Positions 1 through 15,500 of a stretch of DNA of 64,000 nt are shown in pieces. Source of the stretch: Apostichopus japonicus. Lineage: Eukaryota; Echinodermata; Holothuroidea; Aspidochirotida; Stichopodidae. The stretch lies in NCBI RefSeq assembly GCF_037975245.1, contig NC_092568.1:9699501-9763500 (forward strand). Direction: 5' to 3'. Both the position numbers and the translations under genes were made by a program. Numbering within the stretch: position 1 is the first letter of the stretch; each line of letters starts with the position of its first letter. The notes under the pieces are model-generated. The model did not search any database and was not told the origin of the DNA. It worked only from the letters and a program-made list of their open reading frames with translations.

Positions 1-449
1 ATAATGCAAACACAAAGAAAGGACCATTGTTTGATGGAACCGAAATTAACTGAAAGATTGCCTTTCTCAACTATAGCATCACTGAAACAACAAGTGGAAA
101 TAAAAAGTTGCAAAATGAAGATCATAGAATATGATATGAATATGAACGTGCATATGAAGATCATAGACAATGATTATCCTCTCTCTATATAGAAATTGCT
201 CTTTATTGTGTCGGAATGGATTATAGCATGTGGCCAAAGTAGTATTTTGGAGTAATTTTTGGGATCATTGCATGGTCTTTTTTAGTGTTCAGAGCCATTA
301 AACATATTGCATTTAAAAGACGGGGCTGAAGAAATGATCTGCGTTTAAATTTTAACATGCAGCAAAATGGCCATCAGAAGAACATAGATATATTTATGTA
401 TACGTGCTCTGAAAGAAGGGAGGTCAAAAACAGAAAAGAAACAACTTAC
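1..449. other. Intron of ASPG, nothing recognised
   Basis: AT-rich sequence downstream of the last visible ASPG exon. I saw no splice-flanked ankyrin-coding stretch on the minus strand and no repeat structure. Confidence 0.5.
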
Positions 450-545
450 ACATTTCTTTAAATGTACCAAACTTTCTAAATCCCCATTTCTGGCAGCAGC
501 ACACATCAGAGGAGGAAACAGAGAATCACTAAGAGCTTTCAGATC
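450..545 (-). CDS. ASPG: ASPG exon 9 (start of ankyrin region)
   Basis: Acceptor tttag|GAT and donor TGT|gtaagt, 32 codons. It encodes [20 protein letters not shown] and [11 protein letters not shown]. The [11 protein letters not shown] pattern is the helix pair of an ankyrin repeat and matches the human ASPG linker-to-ankyrin junction. No following exon is recognisable between 1 and 449, so the gene continues left of the window. Confidence 0.9.
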
Positions 546-3500
546 CTAAAAAAAATGAAAAAGTAAAGAAAAAATGTAGGTAAACAACATTTTGGAATTT
601 TGGAAAGGTGCATCAATCACTCGCGCATTTCACAGCATAGTTTGCGAGCATAGCCTAAAAATTTTAGGAACTAGAGGAAACCAATGAGTATCGCTACAAA
701 TAAAACTGGCACGGATGAATCAAAGCATCTCACATCACAGTTTACAACTTTCCACCGTAAAATGGATGCCGAGCCGGCTAATCATAACAACCTTTCCCAA
801 AAAAGCTAAGAGTTGGGACAATTATTTAAAAACTATACTTACATGTCCCACTTCAAAGCACTTAGTGTAATGACATTATTTGCAGTATGATGTGTATCCT
901 CTTTTCTACCAAAGTTTAGGAACTGTTAATACTGTCAGTACAAGTGCTTTGAAGCACAATAAGTGAAGACAGTATAGAGTGGTATTAGCGCGAGAAACTT
1001 GCTTCTCGCAAGAAAAACTGGCTGCATGCAACCATGGACAAACCCGCCCCCCCCCCCTTGCCTGCTCACAATGACTGTGTATGTTCAATCAGCTCTCATG
1101 TATCGTACATAAAAATTCTATAACGGACGTTATTTGATTAATATCAATATTCAGTTTGCTATTATCGCCTGGTTGGCTTTTGAAATGTGCAGGCACCCAT
1201 TTTCCATAGATACCGCCAGAACAGGAAATCAAGTCATGCGTAATGCACAATGATATTTGTTCCTGTTAGCACTCAACACGAATGTAATATTGATATCCAC
1301 GAGACAAGAAAATGAGCTTTTTCACTGATCAGTTTAAATCCACCGTAAAAGTTTACCGCAAAGTAGTGCAAAATTTTCCTTAGTTGCTACTGAACAATGT
1401 TTTTACTATAAAGTTACGACAAGGGATTACCGTAACAAATATATTGCTTTTTTACTACTTTGTTGATGAAGATCATCCCTACCTCTTCACTGGTAAGAAG
1501 CAATGTGTCCGCTACGGCTTGTATCAGACGATTCTCTTGGATTCTGCCTGGTACTTTACTCTCGGCCAGGACGGACATCTCTCCCCGGATGTTGGAGGTC
1601 ATCATCTTCCTCTTTTCTTCGAGGGTGAGGTTGCTGAGGCCGAGGACATAGCTGAGTTTACTAAGAGCTGCCTCTGGGGTCATATCTGACCCTGGTACCA
1701 CTCCAGCTTTCACAAGAACCTAAAAAATAACATCATACAAAATATGTATATAAAATGCAACTCTCATTCCTGTGGTTTTTAACTTTAAAACACTGGAATA
1801 ACCAACAAATGATTTCTCCCAGCTGTAACTTCTTCAAGTTTCCAATCTGCCTAAAATAATCTTAGAACCAAGGGATCTACACATACAGCGAGGGACGGGT
1901 TCATTGTTGTTTGCGGGATGGGCAAAATGAATTTTTTTGAATAAAACAAGTAATAAATTGAAGCATCCTCTAAGATTGACAAAATTGATATCTGTTTGAA
2001 TTTTGTTTTTACATATCTTATTAAAAGAGGATTTTAATGTAATTATCCTGATCTGTTGTTTTCACGAAAAATATAGAACCAGCAGGGGGGGGGTCCAGAG
2101 CCAGGTCCGATCCCACGGACAACTACATATTGCAAACATAGCCATTACGAGAGTTGGAATGTATGATTCTTTATCCCCTGGCGACCCTAGTCGACCTGTG
2201 CCACATCTTCCCTCTCGGACCTAACCCTTTTTATCTATTTTTAATGTAAGAATCGGGGCCGAACTTATCGAGTATTGTCACGTGCATAGGATGCGCAAGA
2301 TAGACGAACTGCTCACCGAGCCTGTCTCATAGAAAGCCTTGACGCTTCCTTGGAAACACTGGGTGCAATTAACTATTATCAAGCCTCTTCGACAAGCACT
2401 CTCTATTTCCTCCAGGAGATCCTTCCTATCCGAAGGACAGTTACCGGTACCGTAGGTCTCCAGGACAACCCCCTCCATGGGCGGCTGCAGGAACGCATGA
2501 GCCTGTAAATGAAAGCAAACAAAAGTCAAAGACTGATAAATTAAACAACAGCTCTATAAAAACAAAAAATTGTCACCAATATTTCCACTAAAAAAAAATC
2601 TTTTGCTGCTACTATCCTCAAAGAATTTGTTTTCTTCTTGTGACTTTAAATAATTTGGATCTTATAGAGAAATTTGATAACCTTCCATCAGAAGGCTTTC
2701 TGGTCAATTTTTCAGCATGGGAAACTTTTTTGCAAAGACTATACAGGTGACCAGTAACGGATGAATTCTGGCAGAATTATTGCCGTAGTCCTAGAAACAA
2801 CAAACTCGAGTGCTACTCGAGTGCTATGGTTGTTCCTGTCTTCAAGATATTCAGCTTTAATACATGCTAAAACTCTGGAATGGTCCTTTAAGGATTGATG
2901 ATGACATCAGTTCCGCAGTGCAGGCCTATATGTTAACATTGAAAGAATTGTTTTATAAAATTTAATAACCCAACTAAAAATACGTTCTTTCGTAACTTCT
3001 AAAGAACACGGATTACCCTTGGATGGAATTTCAACGCTATTTGTCTTTGACAAACTTTTAATGCATTGTAAACATTTTATTTTGAGGCCATAAATAGTTT
3101 ACTGCTTTGCCTATTTAGTTTTGTGTTGCATCTGAGGAACAGACTGACCTCATGGTATGTACTGTCTGTGGGTTTTATAGACTAAGCAGTTCAGCCACTT
3201 TAATTGTACAGCCTCAGATGTTAAAGGTGTAATTTCTCAAAAGGTAAAGGTGGTTTTAGAAATACAACCTGAAGTGACAAAATAGTCTACACAGTCTACA
3301 ACATAACAATATGTATTTTCTTTGTGCTAGCTAAAGTCACCCTTTAACACCTGAAGCCACTCAAAATGCCAAAAACTTAAATATGACCAAATTACAAATT
3401 TACAAAGTGTTTATTATTCACGAATCAGAGTAAGAGTATCATCTATGGCTTGGTAACCCTTGGTAACCCTTGGGTCCACTAAATAATAATGTTAATGAAA

Positions 3501-6500
3501 AAGGATGAACTAAAAGATTTTAGAAAACAATAAAAAACAAATTAATGGAAGTAAAATAATAAAATTCATCTATAAGAGTCTACATATAAAATGCACATGT
3601 GAGGTACTTACAGTAGCAGATGTTATCCCAGGAAACAATCTTAGTAGTCCCACATTTCTGTTCAAGTTTGTGTGGACTCTAAACGCTGATAAAGCTGTAG
3701 GCCTGTAGATACTATCCCAAGAAACTAAAGACATAACCAAAAACAAAATTGAAATACAAACAATTATGCATTTTAATAACTGATGCAAATAAACAACATA
3801 GGTCAAGATCAATTATTTAAAATTTATGCAACTCATTGAATGAATTTGTGTCATTACACCAGATTAGAACAAAGAGATGGTGAGGTATAATTTATAAAAA
3901 TAGTAATATTTTCATATTTCTTATTACAACTTGATGGATAACACTACTAGTGTTAGAACACTGTCTTGCTGCTAAAATAGACAATTTCTAATAGCTATTG
4001 ATGACACGATAACAAAGAATTTGAAAGCATGATACAGTTGCAATATGCCAGACCTTTGCAGAAAAGAAGTACAAAATGGCAGACATACACCATGGGAACA
4101 GATCTTTTTTTGTTGGTAACTATGAGAAAACTTTGAGAAATTGTGGATATTATTTCATAGGAAAATCCAATAATACTGAACATCATAAGAGTGAAAAGCT
4201 AAGTATTTTGGATTTTTGTCTTTTTGTCCAAGTTGCTTTTTACAAAATTGATTAATACTATCATTTAAAGTTGTATTAGCTACAAAATTTATTGAAGACG
4301 GTAAAACTAAATTCGATAAGAACACACCAATATTAACCTTCTTTAGGTGGTAATATGTAGAAAGGTGTCTTAGGTTGATAACTTTGTTTGAGAAACACTA
4401 AGCCTTTATATTTGTATTTGTAAATTTGATGGCCAAACACAAAATCTATTCTTAAAATTGTGAAAGACGTTCATATTTAGTTGCGTAGAATTATAGTATA
4501 AATGCTCATCATATAATATTACTTGATTTTTTATTAACATCTTACATCAAGATCTATAAAAGAGTGCTCGATATTTTCATTTAAATATATTTATATGCAT
4601 GCCTGGCAAGAAGGAGAGGCGAGATGGTTGGTCAGAGAGTTACATCTTTGGCACCTGGAGCTAATAAGAGGGCCTAGAAAAATATTGCATTGCATTATTA
4701 ATGATTTCTGATTTTCATAATGCAGTAAAATAAAAAATGAATATCTCAACGGTCCCAGTGACATGATTGTCCCCCTTTTGCCCGACCTTGCTCTAAAAGA
4801 TCCCAGTCATATGTAAGGATTAGTATGTTTGGTTTTTCTCTCCTCTTTCCTTCTTTTTTTTCCTTTTGCAGAAATTTCTAGTTTCACTCTATCCAATATT
4901 TCCTTTAATATGCTTTTTTTTCAAAAATTTAGACCATTTTCTGTGTCTGATATGTCTATACATAATTTACATCAAAGGACTTTCTTCAACAATGAAACTA
5001 TCGCTGAATAAATGCAATGGACGGTGAACGACATGGGGTGATTCAACAAAAACAGGATGTTTATCAGATCAAAATCATCCTTCATTTATATAAACTACCT
5101 GGGATAAATTTGATTTATAATTCAATCACATTTTAATGAGTTCGCAAGACCAATAAAACATGATAAAGCCAAACTGCCTGTATCAACAGAATGAAGGTTT
5201 ACTTACTACCACATCTCACTACTTAATGATAGACATCTACGATCCCTCTTGAAGAGAACTTTGCCCTGCCTTTACTATGAAAGGCTTGCCGAATGACAAC
5301 ATTACTATTGTTCTAAACCCATGTCACACCTCTTCCTTGCAAACAAAGTTTACAAAACCATTTGGTTAACCTTACCTCTGACAGTGTTAAGGTCACATCT
5401 GTGGTCTGGCTAAGTTTATATGTACACTTTACAACTGGAGTACTTAGAATTACATGTTGCAACACCGAACTTGCGTCATGCAGTATTTACAAAGCAAACT
5501 CATTAAGGGGTTTTGTACATCTGTTGCTGAAATACTAGCTACTTTAAAGAGCTTGAGTAAAGGTAAAGATACTATTTCTGTAAATTAATCTTTAAGTTAT
5601 TAACTATGATAAGATGGTTGTTTACTAAATCCTTACTGACCTACTAATTACCGAGGTGATCATGGTAATATAATTCGGCTAATAATCAGTCATTTAGCGT
5701 CATTACCGATGATTTTGTTTGCCTTCGCAGAAATAAGGCAGTTCAACTTTTGTCAGTATTGGGCCCCACAATTTTGGCACGCTTAATAACTGCTGGAAGT
5801 TTTCAAAAGTGGGCTACTGAGTCTGTTCCTCAAACTTATTCTCAGACTATGAATTTTGGATTGTCTGATTAGCCAATCAAATGTCTCGGTACAGGTGGTA
5901 ACTTACAGTAGCCTTTAGAACGGCAGTAAAAATGCTCGGTGACATTTCAGCATGGGTGACCATTATATGACTTGCTAGCATATTTGGGAGCAATACTGAT
6001 GACCTTTCAACTTGCTAGACAGTTGTAAAATACGAGTGGGATGTTCAGAACTTCAGACAAAATTGTGAGTTCCTAAAATTTCCCCCCCCCCCCAAAAAAA
6101 AGGGTGTAAATCATGACTTGGAGTTAACCAGTTCTTGAATATATTCAAATAAAATCACAAAAATATGGGAAAGTTTAGTATTGCCAGGAACAAACCAAAA
6201 GAATTTTGAAACAGGATTAGTTGATGGACGTCACTTTGAGTTGACGTTGAGAATAAGTTTTGGGAAGACCAGAGTAAAATGTGCAAAGCCTTTATAAAGC
6301 AGTCTTTAGATTATCGCATTCATATAAATGTGTATGAGAAATTGCTAATTATGCCTCTGTATAATTCTTTGTTTCAAAGATATTCACAATTAAGTAACAA
6401 TTTACCTTAAAACCAATTATAATATATTCTTGGATTTAACTCTCTCAAAATCTATATATCTATGCAGAGACAGAATGTGACCTACAGTACTAATGACCCA

Positions 6501-9500
6501 ATTTAGTGTGGAATGATTGGAATGATGTAAATTCATGATTTAATAAATAAATAAAATAAATAAATAAATCACTTAAGTAACCTAACCTTTAATAATACTT
6601 TAATAACAAAAATTCTTAGTCAGATAAAGCTAACTGAAGTTCAGTCATGTAAATACTGAATTTTACACTAGGTTTATAATATGATTTTTTTTTCTAATTT
6701 TTATACCTATGATATTCACTGCCATGGTAACTAACGGTGGTAGGTTGGGTGAATCAAAGGCATGAAAGTGCTCTGCTGATATCTTCACACTTCGGTTGCC
6801 ACGAAATAATTTGTTGTTGAAAAATAGAGTTACCTGTGAAAATAATTATGATGTGAAGTTAATGCCATTTAAAACTCAATGTAGCTTTAAGCTAAGTTTT
6901 TTTTTGGGGGGGGGGGTGGTAGGAAGGGGTGGATGAACTATGACATAATATTTGCTTACATTAGGCTCTGACAACTGTATGGAGAATAATATACTTCGCA
7001 TAAACTTCAACCAACCATTATTTAGAACAAAGAAAACAACAACAGCTGGGACTTCATCACAAATGGCACGTAGGCCAAAATAGAATTCCTTTATCAACAA
7101 TGCTGCTTAATAAAAAATTTAATACTAATCATAATAATATTGAGGATTTATAAAGCACAGACATATCTACCTATAACTGTGCTCAATGTGCATCACAATG
7201 TTACCCTTTGTCAACGATAAACAAATAACTGAATGATGTTTATACAGAGATAACAAAGGAAGATCAAAGAGACCATTAATGTTAAACACAGTTGTATCTA
7301 CTCATGTTTCGCAAATACAGAGAGGGTTTGAGTAGAACAAAGTCTGTATCCCTGCTTTCCCCCCAAAATAAACACACATCACATGAAAATGAATGAAAAC
7401 ATATTTCGGAAATGATTTACAAGGTTCTGTGAGTGTTTTCAGTTTTTATATATGCCAACAGTATTGTAACTAATAGAGTGTAGCAGACTAGGGTCCCACT
7501 CATCCACCCCTACCCCCCTCCCCCAACACCACCACAAAAAAACTAAACAAATTAAGAAATATATTGAAACATCAGAGTATCATATAACATTTACTGCATG
7601 GACAATCCAAACATTTTCTTCTCTTTCATACAATTCTAATCCAAAATTCAGTGGCTCCTGACCAGGCCTAAGGAGAGGGGCATTCAGAGAGGGGGGGGGG
7701 GGGGGTAATGCCCTGATACCCAGGGTCAATTAGAGGGAAGTGAAAAAATGTGATGAAGCATAATGTATCCTCATTTTGATGATGTACATGAAAAATTTAG
7801 ACTTCAAATAGGTTGCGGATTCTGACTCTTAATGCCCCAGCACCCTGATTTGCTGAGTGCTAACATGGAACGCCATGGGTTTTGACTTTGCAATAGGAAT
7901 TTCTCAGAATGTTATTATATATATGCAAATTATTTGTTCAATAGCAGTCAGTTGGGATACTTTCCTACTGCTACTACCACTCTTTACTGTCCTCCCCTAT
8001 CATGCTTCAAAGCACTCCTCTTGACAGCACAAACAGTTCCTATTACCTTCATCTGATAGAAACATGATATTCATACTGCTGTACTGACACCACTGAGTGC
8101 TCTGGAAGTGGGACATGACAGTACAATTATAGGCAAAGAATTGTTCCAACTGGGTGTACATAGTTACCATAGCATGGTATATAGTGCTGGATTATCTAAT
8201 GAGCCAAGTGACTAGGAAGCCCTCAGCCAAGATATAAACAACCTAATGTTTGGATTGTGTCTGCAATGCAATGTATCAAAGGTGGAGGTTAAGTATATGA
8301 TGCATTAAGGCCATGTTTAAGTTGGCACAGGAAGCCAGTAGGTTTACATTTTTGAATAACAGCCAAAAAACCTTCACACATGATGAGTAAAACATGGTTA
8401 ACAACACTAGAAAGCATTCAAAATGTCCCCACCTCAGGGATGCAGTAATGACCAGCTATATACACTGCCCCCAGCAAGTTGTCCCTTCCATCACTCCGAA
8501 GTTCCGAGATGGGAACCTGGGCACCCGTCAAGATGACGGGCTTGCCTAGATTTTCCATCATGAAGGAAAGAGCAGATGCAGAATATGCCATTGTATCCGT
8601 CCCGTGGAGTATAACGAAGCCATCGAAATGAAAGTAATGTTCTTCGATGTCGGCTGCCATTTGGATCCAATCCTTCATGCCTATATTACTGGAATCTTTC
8701 AGAACAGGATAAGCCAACACCTTGTAGATGATTCGTTTACCCTCGCTGGATACACTGGAGGAAGGGATGGGGGGAGGGGAGAGGGAGAGAAATATACAGC
8801 ATTCATATATTGAGAAACACTACTGACACGATTATTAAAAGGATGGTTAGGCAGACAGAACAGGAAAATATAAGTTTAAAAAAAAAACAGTACAAATACT
8901 GTGTTAGATATTGTATTTTTAAAGTCTTCCCAAGTTATTTTCAGGTACTTGAAAATTTGACAAAGTGAGTAAAAATATTGATTCTTCCTTTGTGCGGATG
9001 TTTGGACAAGTAGTTTTGACTACCTGGAAAATGTCATTTCATATACTCCAGTACTTGTTTTGCTAGTTTTGTTATCGGGGACACTACTACAGCTTCTCGT
9101 CAATTGCACATTGAACCAGTTTTCCTATTAATTTGGGTCAAGCTCATATCATGCATCAATGGCTCATACACAGGTGTTGAGTATAATTTATACCAAATTA
9201 AACCATACACATGTATGCAGTTGATGATATGTGTGTATATATAGCAGCAATGGTGACTTACAGTATGATAACAAACAACTACAGCTACAGTAGCATTAGA
9301 CATTAAATGGGGCACAAACCCCACTAGTATATCATCTTTAGCTTAATATATGACTGAGCTCTATGTGAAGAGCAACTCCCTCCAAACAGCTAAGAAAAAT
9401 CTTGTTCCCTTCTTCGGGAGATATCCTAACGTAATAGTCGTTTCTGGGTGCTGTTGTTTCTGTAAATCTGTGCTGTCACAGTGCCACAAGGATCTGGAAA

Positions 9501-12500
9501 CCTTGTTATCATATTTTTAATCTAGCACCGAAATATTGTGCATCCCACAAGATTTTACATTTACGAAATTTACTGTCACCTACGTAGTTTAGATTTTTAT
9601 CAACGACCATTCTCAATGCGAATTAACTGTGTAAAATGGATCGCTATCTGCACGTGCATTATGTACGGGAAGTTTTCACGTGCGGAGATTGTTCACTACT
9701 TCATGGAGCAGTTATAAACATGTACAGTAGCGAAGACATCAATTAATATATAAAATAACAATTTATTACCAGGATCGGTATATCATGTGTTTTAATGGCA
9801 TTCATAAATAAGTTGTGTTCATATATTTATTTCTCATCCAATTAGAAAAGGATATAAAATATCGATATCCTGACGGCTTGGTTATGTGCAGGCAACCCCT
9901 ACACAGTAGAGTATAGTACTTGCGACCCATGTATAGACTACTAACAATAAACATGGGTGCGAGTGGAAGATACAGTAGATGCTCTTTCAACCTTAGATTT
10001 CCATTACGTAAAAGATTTGCGTATTGATTTAGGCAGTGTAATGGAGTAATAGCGATATTTTTTCTCACAACAATCTGCAGCTAAACGACAAGATAAATAA
10101 AATAAATAAATAAATAAAATGTACCAAGTTGCGCTATTTGAGTAGAGCTGTTCAAAGCAGCAGTGAGGTACTACTACATTGGCTTAGGACTCACGCATAC
10201 CTAGCTACTGTATAGTATATGCCTAGTACTGTAGAGGAGCCTTAATGTAACAGAAGCCAAGCAAGCTTCTTAGATATTTTTGTAGATGTTTTCCTTTATT
10301 TGTTTGAGGCACCACAATAGGCCTAGCTGCTTATTTATGATTCTGGGACATGTAACTGTGTTCATAACTTACTTTTGTTGGAAATAAGTTTAAATTTCAT
10401 ATTGCACAGAACCATAATTTTCCAATGTGCAATTACGTAGCACCATGTATCTGCCCAAGTGCCTGACCATTGTTCACATAAAGTATTGATGTTGTAGATC
10501 TGTACTATGTAGACTTGAACAACAATCATAGTAGCGAGTGAATTTGCAGTTTGGCGAGTTGATTTTTAGTCACGGGTCGCCAAATAGAAGAAGCCTGTTG
10601 TCTTTGGTAGATATCAGTCTGTATGCTGAATACAATAAAAGTTTCCATCTCAGTGAATATTGTTTGTCACATCACAATTCCTTTTTGATGTACTACTAGG
10701 ATTGAAGTATGTTGTTCATCCTGGCTATACACTACAGCCTATTGTGTCACATACTTAGAAGATTATTCATCATCGAAACCACACTGCAGTTTTTCTGTCT
10801 GGATATAAATACAGCTTCCTTTCCATAAATATTTGGTTGTATTCGTTACCCTTACCGTTGTAATTAAAACTTTCTGTTCTTTCTAATAAATTTTCTGCTG
10901 CTCTTATGAAGCAGGATATGTTTGTTAGGTACCCTGGCTTTTCTTTATCCGTCATGCATACTGTAGTACCAGCAGATTGAAACAAATTAATTAACTCATG
11001 CCAGATATGTTTGCCTGCTAATTTCATAATTATTGCAGAGATGGTAGGCCTCTGGTATGTTAATTGTGACAGTCACAGCCCACTGTTGACGTTTTGTCAA
11101 TATTCTCATGATTGTTGACATGTAGTTTTCCAATAAAACCAAATTGGGTAGATATTTATTGCACCCTCCCTTTTTTTATTGGGGGGGGATGTTCATTTCC
11201 TGCCTGCTATTGCTAAAAGCCAGTTCTCTTACATTTTATGATATCTTGATTACACAAAACTTTGCAAATATCACGTAGACACTTCATATGGCAGCATTAA
11301 ATCTTCTTTCTACTCACAAAAAAAACCCCTCCTAACCCTCAAAATATGCCATAAAGGACCAGTAAAGGGTGCATACAGAGGGTAGAGCTCATAGACAGAA
11401 TACCTACTCAATGCTTTACTATTGCCACTAAACTTAGGTCTGGTATATATAACTATTTGCTTAATACTTTTATCTTTTTATTCTTTCAACCCAGCACTGG
11501 TCGTTGACAGATTAACTTTTTGGCTCTGTGCCCTCATCAGCCTTTAAGTGTGTGGGTGTCACTTGTACTGTTGCCTACCCCTATGAACTCCTATCGAAGT
11601 TTAATTCATAACAGTCAAATCTTTTAAGTCTCCTCCAGTTGTGCAGTGTTCAACTGGCTTAACAGAGCAGGCGTGGCTCTTGTCGCTAATTTGGCAAGAT
11701 TTGTTATCCCATAATCTCTGTTGCTTCCTGTTTTGTACTGATTTGGACTAATTCAAATTGTCCAAAATCATTTTTAAGCAGCTCTGTTGAAGTCATTGGG
11801 AGTACACAATCATGCTGATAATTTACAATGTTTCCCATGTTTGTGTTCCATTTTAACACATTTCAATGAAGCTATAGACAGATAGACAAATTTTATATCT
11901 TTTCCCCAATTGTGGGAGGGGCAGGTCTTCAAAACACAGGGGATCATGTCCCCAACTACTGTACACCCTGACACCCAACCATGCACCCTACCCCATTATC
12001 TTATCTAATCGGTGAATAAGGCAATGTTTCATATTTTTCACAATTATTAGAGGGCACATCTCTAGCTAATTATAACACCCTCACACACCAACCAACCATC
12101 CCCTCCAACCCCTTTGCTGTTCAATTAACAGACTTTGAAAGTACATAAATCATGAGGAGATATGTAAGCAAGGGCAGCAGAATTATAGCTGCAGTCCTTA
12201 CTTGGTATCCGTATGTGGCCAAAACAAGAGTTACAATATTGGCCAAAGGCAATGTGCTGCCAGCAATCTAAACTTCTGGAACTTACGGAAGTGCATACAT
12301 ATCGTTAGGGAGGTCGTTTTCCCTTGCATAGTTGGCATCGTGGAGCATTGGGAATCCCTTCAAGGTGTTTGCAAGATAATTCGGAATGTTGACATACACT
12401 AGGAAAGAAGCAGAAAACAGAGCTGGTCATGGATTTCATTAAACTTGGCATTAAAAAGTGGGGAATCGGATAGGTCCGGTCATAGAGGGCGCACAGTGTT

Positions 12501-15500
12501 ATTATTTTACCAGGACCAGACGTCCCCGATTTTCGGGGACAGTCCCCGATTACCGTATGCTGTCCCCGATGAACAAGGGTCCCCGAAAATGTCCCCGATT
12601 CGTCAAAATGTTCAGGAATTTCGAAAATATCCCACATTATTAGTAAAATCATTGTGAAAACAAAATTTATTCAAGTGTGCAGTCGCAGAGCGGAACTAAC
12701 CAGTATTTCAGGTGGACCAGTGTAAAGTGGAATACGCTAGATCTATCTAGCCTAGCTTACTTTCGTAAAGTAAATAAATTTCATCTAAGAAAAAGCTACA
12801 TTTTTGAAAATAAAATTGATTTAAAAGTGCTTCTAAGTATCACCATTTTTACATCTACTTGAAAATTTTCCAAAGGGGAGGGGGACACCCCCTCCCTTAG
12901 ACCCCCTCCCCCATATCAGTCACGCAATAAATGTCCCTGATTCCAGTCAGGCAGATATGGTCACCATACTTTATAGGCACGGTAGAACGAGGTGCTGAGG
13001 TTGTGAGGAGACAGGTAAGCGAGGAGCGAAGTAAATCATGGATTTCATTAAACTTAGCATAAAAAGTGAGGAATCGGAAAGTTAATCTCTTAACATCCTT
13101 TACTAAATTAGGAAACAAATAAAACAAAAATGTGAACAGAAAAAATTGAGAACCAAAAGTATCTCAAGGTGAAAAGGAGTATATGGTGTGGGGGAGTGGG
13201 GACAGGGGGAAAAGAAATGGTGGAGGAGGGTTAAGTGGGAAATTTTGAGGTATTAGTTAGGTGTACCAGGTAATAATTTGGTTCAACTTTTGTGTACCAG
13301 TGTTGAAGGCTCCAAATGTTGTCTCATAAAGTACTAACATTCCTGTGTAAAAACCTGCTATATTAAAGCCAACTTCTGCACACTTGTCTATAGTAATTTA
13401 TCTAGCTTTTTATGCATGGCATTTTGCAATACAACACTGGATGAATTATTTCCCTGAGTACTAACTGGTGCTTTCTGGATTTCATTGCACAGTAACGCAA
13501 GGCAGTCTAAAGACACAGCAGAACTTGTTCACCAATGGTATCAAGAGAGCCAAAGGAATGGACTGAGTTTTTAACCTTTGACTTTCGTTTGGTAGTATCT
13601 TGGACCCATCATAAAATAAAAAAGCATAAAATCAAGAAGGGCTGAAGTGGTTAAAGATAGACCTGATGTATAATAGTACACAATAGTACACAAGGTCAAT
13701 GTCTGTTATTATTTGCTTTCTTGACACTTTTCGCTTACTCTGTTCTTTACACCTGTAGACTGTATTAGCTACTGTACAAGCTAAGGTCAAACAAGTTTGA
13801 CTTATCATCCTGTTCTGTAGATGGTGCAAAAAACTACAAAGTATATCAAAAAGCAAAATGAAAGATTTTTGATAAAGTGGGACAGCATAGAAACTGATAA
13901 AATAGAGGCTTAGCCCTTTTCATCCAACCCTTCCATGGACTCCCCCTTCCCCTGACCATTGGCTCAGTTACTGTACTATTAGTACAGGAATCTTATAACA
14001 GCTTTTCAAAATGCCCTTGATATGCCAAATAAGGATATTTCTATCAATAATTATCAATGTGGCTTAGAACAAATCAATGAGACTCTACAGTGTGCAGTAC
14101 AGTATACATACATACAAATATGAGCAAAGGTGATCCTAACACTATTCCAAAGGTTCCTAACTCTAAGCATTTCCTAGTTTACAGTAAAACAAGTCTCCAT
14201 AGTCCACAACAGAGAAAGAAACTGAAATATGTATTTAATGGCAGTATATTTACACTTTCACGTAAACATTACATGAACTAGCTTACTAAATCAATATAAT
14301 ACAGTTTTCTGATGGTATGCTTCTTACTGCAAAACACGTACCCGGTAATCCATATTCTAAATATTACATTAAAAAGCCTCCAGATTCTTGCAGAGTATAT
14401 ACTCTATACCAGGGGCTCAAAATTCATTCTTTATGAAGTCCAGAGAAAAAAACATTGGCTGAAGAAAAGTCCTCAGACAGAATAAAACAATTATCTCACG
14501 ACACCTCTTGATCAAGCAATGTGCAGGTTACACAGGCTTAAGTCTATGGTCTTTATGTCCTGATTAGTGCAAGATTGTGGGGCCGACTTTAATTTCCTTT
14601 GGAGTTCTAGATTTGGTCGGGGACCACCTAGTGAGGAACCCCTCCTGAGGTACATTATAGAACAGCGGTTATGAAAGTGTAGGACAGTCCTAGTTTTAAG
14701 TATTTATGCTTGCTTTGAAAATTCATTTTGTGATTGATTTGAGTTTGTGATTGATTTGAGCATTACAGCATCTGTGGGAGACATCCACAATGCAAAACTA
14801 ATTAGAAACTTAATGAAATTACGTGCAAATATGCCCTCAGATGTTATGAAGGAGGGTACAGTAATATAACTAAGCACACAGTCCCCTTTAATACAGTAAA
14901 TCCCTGATACAATATGCCAATCAACCAGCGCTCTTTGACAAAATGATTTTTTTAAAGCAAAACAAAATAAAACAAAAACTGGTCAGCAAAAGTCAGTCAT
15001 GTTTGTCAGGTTTGCCAATTGGGCCCACTTCCCCAAAAATGTTTATTCAAGCCCTGCCTTCAGCAGTGAACAATCACTTGGCCTTAGATTGGTTTGTACA
15101 CTGCGAGACGATCGCTAATTGCTGTGGAAGAAACATGATCTCACATGACACGCAAATTCTTAATAATAATATGAATAAAGATTTTGTGGTTTGCATAAGT
15201 TCAGGCTACTCTTTAAAGAAATATTCAAGACGTTTGTATCGGACAGATCCTTGGGCATGTAAAATATAGTGGGCAAGCACATTCGTGGTAGGCAGAAACA
15301 GACTCTGAGGCATGTACAGTTTGCACGCGAGAAAAAGAAGAGTATTACAAACGACTTGGCCAAGACTAGACTCATATCTGCACTATAGCCCTCCAATAGT
15401 AATAGCATGTGTTTGACAGGAAGCAATCATGTGGCTATAAAACTGGGAATATTACAAACGTTTTTTTTATGATCGAACAATCTACAAGTACTATATTTTC

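Larger units (their letters stand above)
6834..12286. other. ASPG introns 3 and 4 outside exon 4
   Basis: Intron sequence with G/C homopolymer runs (about 6905, 7690, 11170) and a short (AAAT)n at about 10093-10120. One dispersed repeat copy (10581-10800) is listed separately. I saw no other supported gene. Confidence 0.45.

Noticed and set aside
1384-1689. Plus-strand open frame opposite ASPG exon 8
   Set aside because: Antisense shadow of a well-supported exon with no similarity of its own. The same applies to 8604-8813 and to the minus-strand frames inside the AFTPH exon at 32909-34477.
12305-12652. 115-codon minus-strand open frame as a separate gene
   Set aside because: Its last part is ASPG exon 3 in frame; the upstream part is intron and GTCCCCGAT repeat debris.
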